Source: Patiria miniata (lineage: Eukaryota > Echinodermata > Asteroidea > Valvatida > Asterinidae). From it: 64,000 bases of DNA. Of the stretch, positions 20,186 through 30,899 are shown piece by piece. The position numbers and the translations under genes are program-made. Positions within the stretch are counted from its first letter, which is position 1; each line of letters starts with the position of its first letter. The stretch lies in contig NW_024037048.1 of NCBI RefSeq assembly GCF_015706575.1, positions 15,579,512-15,643,511 of the forward strand, in the 5' to 3' direction. A model generated the notes under the pieces. The model was not told where the DNA came from, did not search any database, and was given only the letters and a program-made list of their open reading frames with translations.

Positions 20186-20505
20186 GCATGACCCTACTCA
20201 TCCCTCACCTCATCTCCTTGAAATCCAACTGGGAGAAGTGCAAGCTGCGCGTCTTTGCCGCCACGGGCAAGAAGGAGCAAATGGACAGGGAGAAGATGAA
20301 CATGGCCAACATGCTCAGCAAGTTCCGCATCAACTGCTCGGACGTGGAGGTCATTCCGGACCTGAACAAGAAGCCCAAGGAGTAGAGCCTGAGATGGTTC
20401 AAGGAGCTGTCCAAACCCTGGATGCTGGATGAGGAAGCAGGGGAGACCACGGAGAAGTTTCCTTGGAAGATCAGCAAGGAAGAAGTCACTACGCTCAACG
20501 AGAAG
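20186..20505 (+). pseudogene. SLC12 large C-terminal exon, module D (in-frame TAG)
   Basis: MTLLIPHLISLKSNWEKCKL, RVFAATGKKEQMDREKMNMA, LSKFRINCSDVEVIPDLNKK, PKE, then TAG at 20383-20385. It continues as SLRWFKELSKPWMLDEEAGE to the KEEVTTLNEK end. The start is GGCATGACC, so Leu is replaced by Met. Only the shared stop interrupts it. The acceptor follows a C-rich tract. Confidence 0.85.
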
Positions 20506-20750
20506 GTAGAATCTCCTTCTTGCACTCAAGCAACCCACCCCCCCCCCCCTCCACAGAAAAAACTATAAACGAGGGCCATTTGGGCGCCATCATGGCTTAT
20601 AAATGATGGTACCGAAATGAACGATATCCAGCATGAGTGAACCAGTGAAGTGTCCCTCATTCCGGCTTCTGCTTGTTTGACTATAAAGCGCCCTCTTTTG
20701 TCCATGCATGGAGACAATTCACTTAGAGCTCTTCCCAGTACCCACTTTAT

Positions 20751-21149
20751 ACGGAAGATGGATAGTGCCACTCAATGAGTGTGAATATATTTTTGTTGGT
20801 GTTTGTGAAAAATTATTTTTTTTACAGCGGCCGCCACTTATTATGTGGCGGCCGTCAGATAATAAGTGGCAGCCGCTGTACAAAAAAATATATATTCACA
20901 CTTTTTTATGTGGCGGCTGCCACTTATTATCTGGCGGCCGCCACATAAAAAAGTGTGAATATTTTTTTTTGTTCGTGAGTAAATATTTTTTTTGTTCAGT
21001 GGCTGCCACTTATTATGACGACTTATGTAGCGGCCGCCAATTATTATTTCGCAGCACATAATAAGTGGCGGCCGCTGTACAAAAAAAAAATTCCCACATG
21101 CACCAAAAAATATATTCACACTCATTGAGTGGCACTATCTGTCTTCCGT
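20751..21149. mobile_element. Foldback MITE with internal GGCGGCCGCCACTTATTAT repeats
   Basis: A 399-bp inverted repeat. The outer ends are ACGGAAGATGGATAGTGCCA and its complement near 21130-21149, and inside are alternating inverted copies of a GCGGCCGCCACTTATTATG word (at least five) and TTCACAC words. Comparison with uninterrupted modules (TCCACTTTACGCTTAG, e.g. 15276) places the insertion at ACTTTA, which is partly duplicated. A truncated relative lies at 48757-48960. Confidence 0.75.
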
Positions 21150-21186
21150 AACTTAACGCGTAGTACCTAGTTTTTGTGATTTCAAC

Positions 21187-21200
21187 ATACAGGGTGAGCA
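21187..21200 (+). pseudogene. Remnant of SLC12 KIKAF exon acceptor
   Basis: CATACAG followed by GGTGAGCAG is the splice acceptor and first three codons (GEQ) of the KIKAF exon at 13153. It then jumps to intron sequence (ATATTTCGATGAGTATTTTG) found at about 13886. The rest of the exon and about 600 bp are deleted. It has no coding value but marks the deletion precisely. Confidence 0.7.
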
Positions 21201-21465
21201 GAATATTTCGATGAGTATTTTGAGTACCGAAATGTGTACTCACAGACTTTGCGGAATGAATTATGATGAACAGTTTGAGTAAAATGCAAGCAGGTCTTTA
21301 AAGAATTAAGTCAAAGTTGCAAAATGTATAACAAGATCATTAAGCCAGATTTGTCCAGGTTTCTCGCTTTTTTTCAGCACTAACGTTGGTCTTTTCCAAG
21401 ACCTGAACACAATTTATTTAGAGCAAATGCATTCAAATTATCCTTTCTGATTGGTTTCTGTCTAG

Positions 21466-21611
21466 ATTGGTGGGTTGGGTAAGATCAAGACCAACACAAT
21501 CATCAAGGAGCTCTCCAAACCCTGGATGCTGGATGAGGAAGCAGCCTGGAGACCACGGAGAAGTTTCCTTGGAAGATCAGCAAGGAAGAAGTCACCACGC
21601 TCAAAGAGAAG
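21466..21611 (+). pseudogene. SLC12 chimeric GLGK/KELSKPW exon, copy 3
   Basis: It is identical in structure to 14157 and 18895: acceptor TTTCTGTCTAG, IGGLGKIKTNTII, KELSKPWMLDEEA, 2-nt frameshift, GTAGAATC donor. Confidence 0.8.
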
Positions 21612-21863
21612 GTAGAATCTCCTCCTTGCGCTCAAGCACCCCCCCCCCCTTCTATAGTGAAAACTATAAACTTTATTTTTATTTTTGTGTAAGTTGGTCA
21701 GAAGTGCAGAATGATTCACATGTTAACTAATGCATGCAAAATAGAGAAAAAAAGTAAATTTTAATGACTAACATCCCACCTTATATTTTTAGGCTATAGA
21801 AATGTCAAACCCCCGAAAACAGATTTTTACCTACCCTACCACACAGTTGTTTTTTATATGTAA

Positions 21864-22546
21864 GGCCAAAAAAAAAAAATATTCGGTCTCTGGTCAGACC
21901 AAAGTTCTGGAATTGATGCGGGGACGTGGCTTTTGGTTTTTTTTTTTTTTTTTTTTTTTTTCAAGCTTGGATTGTACAGACAAGGCCAAGTTCGGGCAAG
22001 GACCATTAGTTAACTAGTGGTTGATTTGTGACGTACCTTACGCCTGCGCACTGATAGCAACGTGCGAACGTCTCTAGTCAAATGCTGGTCAAAATGTCAT
22101 CGCAAAACTTCCGGATCCTGGCTCTCTGCTAGCGTTATGAATACGCACGGCTATTGGTTACCAGCGAAGCAACCAACCCCAGTAGGCTGGTTCCAAATAG
22201 TCGACTAGTGTAGTCAATCACCGTCGACTAGACAGAGTTCGGGCAAACGTTAGTTAACCATTGGTCAACTATAGTCCTTGTGCGAACTTGGCCCAAGGTG
22301 GGGTACTATTTTGCTTTTTTGGTGTCCTCATGTACATTGGTGTCCTCCATAATTTGCCTTGGTGCTCTCGATGGTGCTCTCTAGCAATTTCCCATTCCTT
22401 GGTGCTCTTTGTTAAAAAAAAATTGAGGAGATGCGGCAATAGAGGGCGCTGTCGGAGCTACCGCGAAACATTTTGGAAAAAAAAGATTGACGTGCATGAT
22501 TAAAATCGACGCGCGCGCCGACCAGAGACCGACTTTTTTTTTGGCC
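21864..22546. mobile_element. TIR element with TA duplication, copy 2
   Basis: A close copy of 19274-19948 at the same intron position, ending TTTGGCC before TAATAG. The left end is GGCC, preceded by one extra A. Because the position is the same, it arose by duplication of the module, not by a new insertion. Confidence 0.85.
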
Positions 22547-22772
22547 TAATAGAAAACACCACACTTTTTGTTCTTGGTTGGCTTTATTATTTTGTTTCAG
22601 TGTCCTATTCATTTCAGGAGCCTTTCAGAGATCTCTCGGGTTATTCTGGATGTCGAAGGAAACACATGCTTTATGTCAAAGGAAAATAATGCTCTGTATA
22701 ATTTTTGTTTGTGAACCCCCCCCCCCCCCTCAGCCCCTACCTCCCACCACCATCCATCCCCCCCCCCCCCAG

Positions 22773-23092
22773 GCTTGACCCTACTCATCCCAACCTCATC
22801 TCCTTGAAATCCAACTGGGAGAAATGCAGGCTGCGCGTCTTTGCCACCACGGGCAAGAAGGAGCAAATGGACAGGGAGAAGATGAACAAGGCCAACATGC
22901 TCAGCAAGTTCCGCATCAACTGCTCAGACATGGAGGTCATCCCGGACCTGAACAAGAAGCCCAAGGACTGAAAGCCCGAGACGGTTCAAGGAGCTGTCCA
23001 AACCCTGGATGCTGGATGAGGAAGCAGGGGAGACCACGGAGAAGTTTCCGTGGAAGATCAGCAAGGAAGAAGTCACTACGTTCAAGGAGAAG
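22773..23092 (+). pseudogene. SLC12 large C-terminal exon, module E (frameshifts, TGA)
   Basis: GLTLLIP then a 1-nt deletion (ATCCCAACCTC) shifts the frame; the original frame is recovered as LISLKSNWEKCRLRVFATTG and LSKFRINCSDMEVIPDLNKK, PKD, then TGA at 22969-22971. One extra base after that stop moves the remainder (RRFKELSKPWMLDEEAGE, WKISKEEVTTF) into another frame. The stop site is the same as in the other copies, but the local sequence differs (GACTGA versus GAGTAG). Confidence 0.85.
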
Positions 23093-23582
23093 GTAGAATC
23101 TCCTTCTTGCACTCAAGCAACCCCCCCCCCCCCCCCTCCAACAGAGAAACTATAAACGAGGGCCATTTGGGCGCCATAATGGCTTATAAATGCTGGTACC
23201 AAATACACGATAACCAGCATGAGTGAACCAGTGAAGTGTCCCTCATTCCGGCTTCTGCTTGTTTGACTATAAAGCGCCCTCTTTTGTCCATGCATGGATA
23301 CAATGCACTTACAGCTTTCCCAGTATCCACTTTACGCTTAGTCCCTGGTTTGTGTGATTTTGTGGGGGGAATGAGGCGGGGGGGGGGGGGGGGGGGGGGG
23401 TGTTAACCGCTGGTGCAAAAAATGGGGGCGGGGTGAGCAATAGGTCTAACAGTGCTTGTGACCCAGTCTGAATGAGCTACTGTGGTCACCTGATCAAAAG
23501 TGGTGATCTGATTGGCCAATGTGCACTGTTGATTGACATGCAGGAAGGGTCCATTATAACCTTTTTCTTTGATTTCTTGCAG

Positions 23583-23697
23583 GAGTCTACCTATTCCCAG
23601 GAAGCGTACTTGTTCAGCTTACATGTACATGTGCTGGCTGGAGACATTATCCAAGGATATGCTGTCAGCAGGGATGCCAAATATGGCATCCAAATAA
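23583..23697 (+). CDS. SLC12 terminal exon, copy 1
   Basis: The acceptor is GATTTCTTGCAG. The first base completes the ATG left by the TNRQ exon, then SLPIPRKRTCSAYMYMCWLE, TLSKDMLSAGMPNMASK, stop TAA at 23695-23697. In NKCC/NCC the tail reads IVMSLP..RKG...SALYMAWLE.LS.DLPP..LLRGN...VLTFYS. The first half matches well, but the last ~17 residues have lost the conserved LLRGN and TFYS ending. A 3' UTR follows with AATAAA at 23907. No TNRQ exon lies immediately upstream in this module, so it may be spliced from farther away or be inactive. Confidence 0.8.
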
Positions 23698-23906
23698 AAG
23701 TCAATACAAAGAAATTCACTTGAAATGATAAAGTGACAAAGGACAATTCCAACCAGTTGAAAGACCCTCCTCACTTGAATGGAATTTGTGCTTTGTTTTG
23801 ATTGATTTCGTTGAGATTGTTTCTTTACCATCTAACGGGCTCACACTTTCACTGATGTTTTCAAAGTGAGTTTCTTGAATGCAATCAAGTAATACTGATT
23901 AAGAAC

Positions 23907-23912
23907 AATAAA
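23907..23912 (+). terminator. Polyadenylation signal of the SLC12 terminal exon
   Basis: AATAAA lies 210 bp after the stop codon. The same signal is kept in the duplicate at 51711-51716. Confidence 0.6.
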
Positions 23913-25139
23913 AGTCTTCAAATAATTTGGAGTCTGTTAATCACGAAACACTTGTCAGACTTTTACGGGCTTTAAAAACAACAGCCAACTCCACTTTTTT
24001 TCATTACTGTGGGAACGTTTCTGTTTCAACTGAAAGTAATTAAAATCATGGGTTTTTTTCATAACGAAGCCAAGCGAAAAAAGAGAGTATTTATCAACAA
24101 TAGTGGTGCTTTTGGTAATCCTCAGAATGAGGTTTTATGCATACTGTTTTCATAGCCAGTCAATTGTACTACTTTTACATAATTCTCGCATATTGTAACG
24201 TTTAAAATAATGCAATCATTTCATAAAAACCAGTGTATTCTAATTGCTGTGAATAGCATTAGAATATTTCAAACAATTGTTAATCCAAATGCCAAGCTTA
24301 AAGTCTATAAGAAATCAGATTCAATCACTCGAGACTTTTTTCGTGACATGAAATAAAAATTGATACATGCATGGGATTGATTTAATTGACATCATCTGTG
24401 CTGGGCATACAGGGAAACATAAGCGAAGAAAATAACAAGTTACAGTAAACGCCCTAAAATTATCCAGGTATGTAGCAAAATATTTTGTTTGTTTGTTCTG
24501 TATGTCTTTTATACTTTGTTTGCTTTAGGATACAGTATTGTGTTTTAATTAATCTGTTTTTAATACCCAATACTACAAATTAGTTGCATTTGTTTTCGGG
24601 GAAAAAAAAACGTTATTTGATATGTTGACCAAATGTGGCAATAAAAAAAATGGCGGTCAGAAACATGGCCTAAAAAAAATCCAGGTTGGTCGAGATAACA
24701 TCTCAAACACAATTTGTTTTTAGTTGTTAACATTTCTGGATACATGGTGGCACTGCTTTATTGCAAACCTTTTGTTTCGAAAAAAAATTATGACCCAGCT
24801 TCCTTTGAAAAAAGAATTCCATCAAAATACTTCCCTATTGGCCTACAATCAACACAATGAAAAATCGTTGTCAACAAACTTAACGCATACTTTTCACTAT
24901 ATCTCAATACTCATGCATAAAGCTACTTTATTTTGCAGAAAGTCAAAAAAAATTGGCAAATCCATTGTAGTATACAGATCGGCGCATGCGCAATGCCAAA
25001 ACATTAATAATAATATTTTGTGACATTGTTATTGAACATTATTTGTTTTAATTCATTGGTTAATGTTTCGGCAACAATGGAAAGCGATTAAAAAAATCAG
25101 CAACACGATGCTCGTGTATCTTTATGTGTTGGATTGTGT
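23913..25139. other. Convergent intergenic region, SLC12 tail to C1q gene 1
   Basis: AT-rich spacer between the + strand SLC12 terminal exon and the - strand C1q gene. No gene is seen. The last ~410 bp recur at 26485-26885 as the 3' flank of C1q gene 2. Confidence 0.6.
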
Positions 25140-25984
25140 TTATTCGGGGTAAAGGAGGAAGCCACTGAATGAGGTCCGGTGCCAGGAATCACTATACGCC
25201 CTACCGCGCATTGTGAGATACATCGTATCTCCACGCTGCAGAACCACCACCGCGCTCTCCCAGACACCTGCTCATAGTGACTTGAATCATAGCTAAGGCC
25301 AGAGACAACCAGGACGCCGTTCTGCAAGAGTTGAACGTTCAGGCGGCTGCTGGAATCATCTTTGCCCACAGAAAACATGAACACGTAGGTGCCCGGCACA
25401 CCACACGTGAACGTGGCGGTCTCGAGATCGAAGCTGGTACCCGGCAGAAGCGTCTCGGTCGCCTGGAAGGGGGCAAACGGGTGTCGTAACTCGTAGAGGT
25501 ATCCGAGCTGCTCGTCCTCACCACGGTGAATGCTACCCGCTGGTTGGAGTCGTCTGGTGCCTCCCCTGGCTCACCCTTTTGACCTTTGACACCAGTCCGA
25601 CCGGTTTGCCGACTGAACCTTTAGGCCCAGTGTCACCTTGAGGGCCAATCGGTCCGATTAGCCCTGGCTCGCCTGCAAACCAGTACGGCCTTGGAGCCCC
25701 AACTGACCTTTGACACCACGTGCTCCCCGCTGACCCCGGGGGCCGATATCGCCCCTTTTGACCTTTGACACCAGTTTCCCCTGTTGGCCCAACTAAACCT
25801 CTTGGTCCCATCTTGCCGCCAGGCCTCTGCCGTCGTCACCCGGCTCTCCTTTTTGACCTGCATCACCCTTTGACCCTTGTAAAATTCCGACAATTGCAGC
25901 AGTTTCCTGGCAGCACGTTTGGCCCGCCTGAGACGCAGGACCATCACCGTCCGAGGCAACCGGCCCAGTAACGGAAGCTCGGAG
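25140..25984 (-). pseudogene. C1q-domain collagen-like gene 1, frameshifted, cut by gap
   Basis: It reads from the gap leftward to a TAA at 25140-25142. It has the same plan as gene 2: collagen Gly-X-Y repeats, then a C1q domain ending [10 protein letters not shown]. Compared with gene 2 it has a 2-nt insertion in the [11 protein letters not shown] region (CGCGCTCTCCC), a 2-nt insertion near the RLPFQATE site (GGAAGGGGGC), and 1-nt losses in the collagen part. The signal peptide and start would lie in the N gap. The damage clusters near a gap, so part of it may be assembly error rather than true decay. C1q proteins are secreted trimers that bind targets through the C-terminal globular head. 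Confidence 0.85.
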
Positions 25985-26484
25985 NNNNNNNNNNNNNNNN
26001 NNNNNNNNNNNNNNNNNNNNNNNNNNNNNNNNNNNNNNNNNNNNNNNNNNNNNNNNNNNNNNNNNNNNNNNNNNNNNNNNNNNNNNNNNNNNNNNNNNNN
26101 NNNNNNNNNNNNNNNNNNNNNNNNNNNNNNNNNNNNNNNNNNNNNNNNNNNNNNNNNNNNNNNNNNNNNNNNNNNNNNNNNNNNNNNNNNNNNNNNNNNN
26201 NNNNNNNNNNNNNNNNNNNNNNNNNNNNNNNNNNNNNNNNNNNNNNNNNNNNNNNNNNNNNNNNNNNNNNNNNNNNNNNNNNNNNNNNNNNNNNNNNNNN
26301 NNNNNNNNNNNNNNNNNNNNNNNNNNNNNNNNNNNNNNNNNNNNNNNNNNNNNNNNNNNNNNNNNNNNNNNNNNNNNNNNNNNNNNNNNNNNNNNNNNNN
26401 NNNNNNNNNNNNNNNNNNNNNNNNNNNNNNNNNNNNNNNNNNNNNNNNNNNNNNNNNNNNNNNNNNNNNNNNNNNNNNNNNNNN
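25985..26484. other. Assembly gap (500 N)
   Basis: Exactly 500 N. The sequence at its left edge is inside the signal-peptide/stalk region of C1q gene 1. The sequence at its right edge is the 3' flank of a C1q gene. The gap therefore hides the start of gene 1, its upstream region, or further whole copies. Confidence 0.99.
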
Positions 26485-26885
26485 TTCTGGATACATGGTG
26501 GCACTGCTTTATTGCAAACCTTTTTTTTCTAAAAAAAAATGATGACCCAGCTTGCTTTGAAAAAATATTAAATCAAAAATACTTTCGATAGGCCTACAAT
26601 GGGTATAAAAAATCGTTGTTAAAAAACGTAACGCATACTTTTCACTATATCCCAATACTCATGCATAAAGCTAAATATTTGTTTTGCAAGAATTAAAAAA
26701 GGGGCAAATCCATTGTAGTATACAGATCGGCGCATGCGCAAAAACATTAATAATAATGATATTTTTGTGACATTGTCATTGAACATTATTTCTTTTAATT
26801 CATTGGTTATTGTTTCGGCAAAATGGAAAGCGATTAAAAAAATCAGCAACACGATGCTCGTGTATCTTTATGTGTAGGATTGTGT
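26485..26885. repeat. Duplicated 3' flank of C1q gene
   Basis: Matches 24733-25139 with small indels (TTCTGGATACATGGTGGCAC at the start), and also about 52537-52945. It defines the tandem unit of C1q gene plus 3' flank. Confidence 0.85.
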
Positions 26886-27794
26886 TTATTCGGGGTAAAG
26901 AAGGAAGCCACTGAATGAGGTGAAGTGATAGGTGGGATGACTCCACGCCCTACCGTACATTGTGAGATACATGGTATCTCCACGCTGCAGAACCACCACC
27001 GCGCTCCCAGACACCTGCTCATGGTGACTTGAATCACTGCTATGGCCAGAGACAACCACGTCGCCGTTCTTCCGGAGATGAACGTACAGGAGGCTGCCGC
27101 TGGAAGGATATTTGTTCACAGAAAACATGAACACGTAGGTGCCCGGCACACCACACGTGAACGTGGCGGTCTCGAGATCGAAGCTGGTACCCGGCAGAAG
27201 CGTCTCGGTCGCCTGGAAGGGCAAACGGGTGCCGTGACTCGTAGAGGTATCCGAGGGGCTCGTCCTCACCACGGTGAATGCTACCCGCTGGTTGGAGTCG
27301 TCTGGTGCCTCCCCTGGCTCACCCTTTTGACCTTTGACACCAGTCCGACCGGTTCGCCCGACTGAACCTTTAGGCCCAGTGTCACCTTGGGGGCCAATTG
27401 GTCCGATTAGCCCAGGCTCGCCTGCAATACCAGTACGGCCTTGGAGCCCCAACTGACCTTTGACACCACGTGCTCCCCGCTGACCCCCGGGGCCGATATC
27501 ACCCTTTTGACCTTTGACACCAGTTTCCCCTGTTGGCCCAATTAAACCTCTTGGTCCCATCTTGCCCGGCAGGCCTCTGCCGTCGTCACCCGGCTCTCCT
27601 TTTTGACCTGCATCACCCTTTGACCCTTGTAAAATTCCCACAATTGCAGCTGTTTCCTGGCAGCACGTTTGGCCCGCCTGAGACGCAGGACCATCACCGT
27701 CCGAGGCAACCGGCCCAGTAACAGAAGCTCGGAGGTTGACGGAGTTACCCAGAAGGAGGGCGATTGAAAGAACGGTTGCCACGCAGATCTTCAT
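26886..27794 (-). CDS. Secreted collagen-like C1q-domain protein (gene 2)
   Basis: 302 aa, intact. A signal peptide lies at about 1-24 ([20 protein letters not shown]). Next comes a short linker with a CC pair (GQTCCQE), which could form interchain disulfides. A collagen stalk of Gly-X-Y triplets spans about 58-167 with one or two interruptions (GDDGRGLPG) and repeated GVKGQKGE motifs. A C1q globular domain (about 172-302) includes [46 protein letters not shown] and the final [10 protein letters not shown]. This architecture is that of C1q/C1q-TNF-like secreted recognition proteins, which trimerise and act extracellularly, often in innate immunity in invertebrates. The stop codon GAATAAA overlaps an AATAAA motif. 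On the coding strand a CTGTACAG acceptor lies one base before the ATG, so a 5' non-coding exon is expected (see 28285). Confidence 0.95.
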   Translation of the reverse strand: MKICVATVLSIALLLGNSVNLRASVTGPVASDGDGPASQAGQTCCQETAAIVGILQGSKGDAGQKGEPGDDGRGLPGKMGPRGLIGPTGETGVKGQKGDIGPGGQRGARGVKGQLGLQGRTGIAGEPGLIGPIGPQGDTGPKGSVGRTGRTGVKGQKGEPGEAPDDSNQRVAFTVVRTSPSDTSTSHGTRLPFQATETLLPGTSFDLETATFTCGVPGTYVFMFSVNKYPSSGSLLYVHLRKNGDVVVSGHSSDSSHHEQVSGSAVVVLQRGDTMYLTMYGRAWSHPTYHFTSFSGFLLYPE

Positions 27795-28284
27795 TCTGTA
27801 CAGAATAACAACGATTAAACTGAAACAAATCAGGTGAGATTTTTTTTCAATAAAATAGTTTTTAAAAAAACGGGAAGAGTAGAGAAAAATATTGAGGTTT
27901 GATAAACAGGAGAACTAATCTCAAATTCATGACAATCCGCCGTCAGATTTGAAGGGAAAAAAAACAAAAAAAAATGAGATTGGAGGAATCGTTGTTCGAA
28001 GAATGTTTTCTTTGTTATATAACAGTGGCGTATGAGGGATCAAGGGGCTAACATTCATGAAAAGCCTAGTTTATAAAACCGGTTGTCATGGCAACCCATC
28101 GAATCGATTTGTTTTATTTCGCCTGCCAATAAGAGTTAAGAAAGGTCACCAAAATGCATTCCGATAGGGCGAAGCGTTCCGGAGCTGTAGTATTTTTTTT
28201 TTAGGGGGGGGGGGGGGGGACGGATTACATCTTGCCCCTTCCCCGGTCCTGATAGAATCATTAATCAAACCTCACCACACCCAC

Positions 28285-28344
28285 CTCGATGGTTCGTTCT
28301 TGAAGATCAGGTCCAACAAGAGATCACAAGGAATTCAGAGTAGG
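28285..28344 (-). other. Candidate 5' leader exon of C1q gene 2
   Basis: On the - strand, 60 bp lie between a strong acceptor (T-rich run, CAG) and a GTGGGT donor, about 490 bp upstream of the C1q start exon. The end ATCTTCAAGAACGAACCATCGAG resembles the 3' halves of exon-like segments at 30183, 35837 and 63173. It contains no start codon in frame and most likely is untranslated. Confidence 0.4.
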
Positions 28345-30182
28345 CTGAAAAAAAAACATACAAACGAATACTGGTTAAGTTTACATTTTAATACTATTTT
28401 ATTATCAATTAAGATAAATGAGTGAGATTTTTTTCTCATTGGGATCCATTGCCACCCAAAGACAGGATACTCACCAAGTTATTAGGGTCAAGTAATTAAA
28501 ATAGTAGGTTTTCTCGGCCGAATTCGTCAAGAAAAACTACGTGTTTTTAATGTCGCATTGTTCAATTTCTCTCGAATTGGCTGATTCTTGAAATTAGCTT
28601 TCAATTTGTTTAAATGTTATTATTGAAACTTGTTTCCAATCATTTTAAAGGCATGTATCTATTTTGATTCACTATAGGAGCTCGGTCAAAAGTTCGTTGG
28701 CATTCTAAGCTTTTGTTGCACTTGTCCAGGCAAATTGACTTTTAACTCCAGTTCGCTATGAGTTTTAAAGCAGCAATGGAATTCTTCATTCAATATGAAA
28801 TATTTTAGGGTTTCCCGCCCATTTTCACACTTTGCTTAATTCAATAATAAAACATTTGCATTCAAATTTGCATAAAACATGCAGACCTTTTCACACCCGG
28901 TTGAATTTAGCGCAAGCTTAAAATATTTTAGGGTATTCTTCATTCACGCGTGAAAAGTAAGCAGCAAATTACGTGACTTGTGCATTGAATTTCTTGTGCA
29001 TATGGTGGTTCAGTCCCGCTCGGGAATTCACTTTGATGCATACGTTTACAAAAGTAGCACAGTTCAATGATATTTGGAAGTTGCATTAGCAAGATATTGT
29101 GTTATAGTGATACAACAGAGTATAAAATGACATGGCTTTTGAAAAGTTTGGATTAAGGAATGTACAGCTATTTCAAAGATTGGAATGCCTGGGAAGGGAA
29201 TATGAAAAAAGCAGAACAGAACTGTATCAATGTTTAGTGTCAAAGTGATAGAAGGAAATACATTTAGAACACTCGCCGATATAATACTATGTCAAAATAC
29301 AGATTTTTATGTAAGGACAATTAAGTGACCAGTTTATAAATTGTTGTAATCACTCTTTGGAAATAAAAAAAATAAAAAAAATCATATAAATTTGTGGTTT
29401 TTTGTATGGCCAACACGATTGGCGATTCGCGAATTGCAAATTAAATGGACTTCTTATTCCACTGCACTTTCGTTAAAAATGAATACTTCCTCTTACAAAT
29501 TCGCCTACGCTCAGTGCAAAAACCAACAAAAGAAATGGATTTTCTTTTGCACGAAAAGTTGCCTACACGCTTTGGTGGGTGTAAAATATTTTTTAAAAAT
29601 CGAATGCGCTAACTGCGACCTTTTGCAATGTAATGAACAGTCTCTCTTATTGGACGAAAAGTTGCGAAATTGGACGGGAAAAACTATGATTCCCGAAGTT
29701 GATAAACAATCACAAACGAATTACAAAGTGATGAACGATCAAGAAAAAAATAGGACAACGGTTGCGAACACAATTCCGATTTTAAAAATAAATAAAGAAG
29801 ACAAATTCCAAAGAATCTGATTACACAGCAACTAAATATTGGTGTGATCAATATTTATTTTCATCTTAGTTCTCTTTTTTTGCCAACTGATGTACCTGCA
29901 TAAAAAAAATGTGAAGGAAATTTCAGCGTGTTTCCGCTATAAGTTCGAGGCACCCTGATGAGTTTAACGAGGAATTTGCAAAGACTGCAGGCCAAAATGT
30001 CTGGCACAGTTCTATGGTGGGTGTTATAGGGAGGGAATATCACTCGAGCGATGTTTTCTGTTAAAATCTTGATCAAAACTTAAAAGGTGTATAAATATAG
30101 AGAAAAAAATACAGTCTCCCACCAAAATCAATTCTCTGTTCTGATGATTGAGTGAGGAAAATGTCAAATAACAGACACTCAC
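28345..30182. other. Intergenic, AT-rich
   Basis: No gene is supported. An open frame of 142 codons on the + strand (29392-29820) is broken by stops and indels in the duplicate (55300-55740), so it is not under protein constraint. Short AATATTTTAGGGT words repeat at 28797 and 28920. Confidence 0.5.
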
Positions 30183-30244
30183 CTCGATGTAACGTTCTTG
30201 AATTCTATCACGAAGGGAATCCTCAACACTCAGCAGATTGCGAG
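30183..30244 (-). other. Leader-like exon, type A
   Basis: 62 bp on the - strand, with acceptor TTATTTCCAG and donor GTGAGTG. One frame reads ARNLLSVEDSLRDRIQERYI E. The duplicate copy at 56105 is identical in structure. It resembles the type B exons (35837, 61689, 63173) that read PAIRSSVEECFRDRIQELCL. The family is unrecognised. It is either a non-coding leader or a short coding exon of a gene on the - strand. Confidence 0.4.
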
Positions 30245-30899
30245 CTGGAAATAATACCAACGAAAATGAGTCATTGAAAATCCGCTGGGAGATATCTTGG
30301 GGGCTGTTGGGGGAAGCATAGCTGAATTTCACAAGTAAAACACCCCCAGATCAAAATTCGGTCGGGCGAAATGCGATCTGGTTTGATTATAGCGGAATGC
30401 GTCCTGCATGCAACGGCCCTGAACAGACCCACGCACGAGCAACAATCTTCATGTCTTCTTTAAAGGATTTAATACTTTCGAATCAAACGCAGTAAGTACC
30501 AAAACAAATGCCCAGATTTTCTGAGAGAAATCTGTATGCAAAAAGAATTTAGGATCATTTACAATTGCCCGGAAAAGTACATTTAATGGCAGAAACCTTG
30601 CAATGCTGAGAGTGAAGATAAGACTGGTATCAAATACCCGGTGAAAGTATTTCGCCTGATATATCGGTTGAAAACTTTGCAGGTGTTTTAAAATTAAAAA
30701 AAATAGTTAAGGTGTTATACATAAACATGGAATCAAGTAACGAGATTCAACAAAATAGTGCATACGTTTTCTCTGCTTTTTCTCAATGATAGTTCCACTG
30801 AGCTGAAACTTCAACAGGTTAGTTGCGACCTTCTTAAGTTTTTATAAGATTCAAAAGCAAATAATCCTATGTTTTCTTGTTTAAATTGCTTGCATTTGA

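Noticed and set aside
29392..29820. 142-codon open frame on the + strand
   Set aside because: It is broken by stops and indels in the otherwise near-identical duplicate at 55300-55740, and no family is recognisable.
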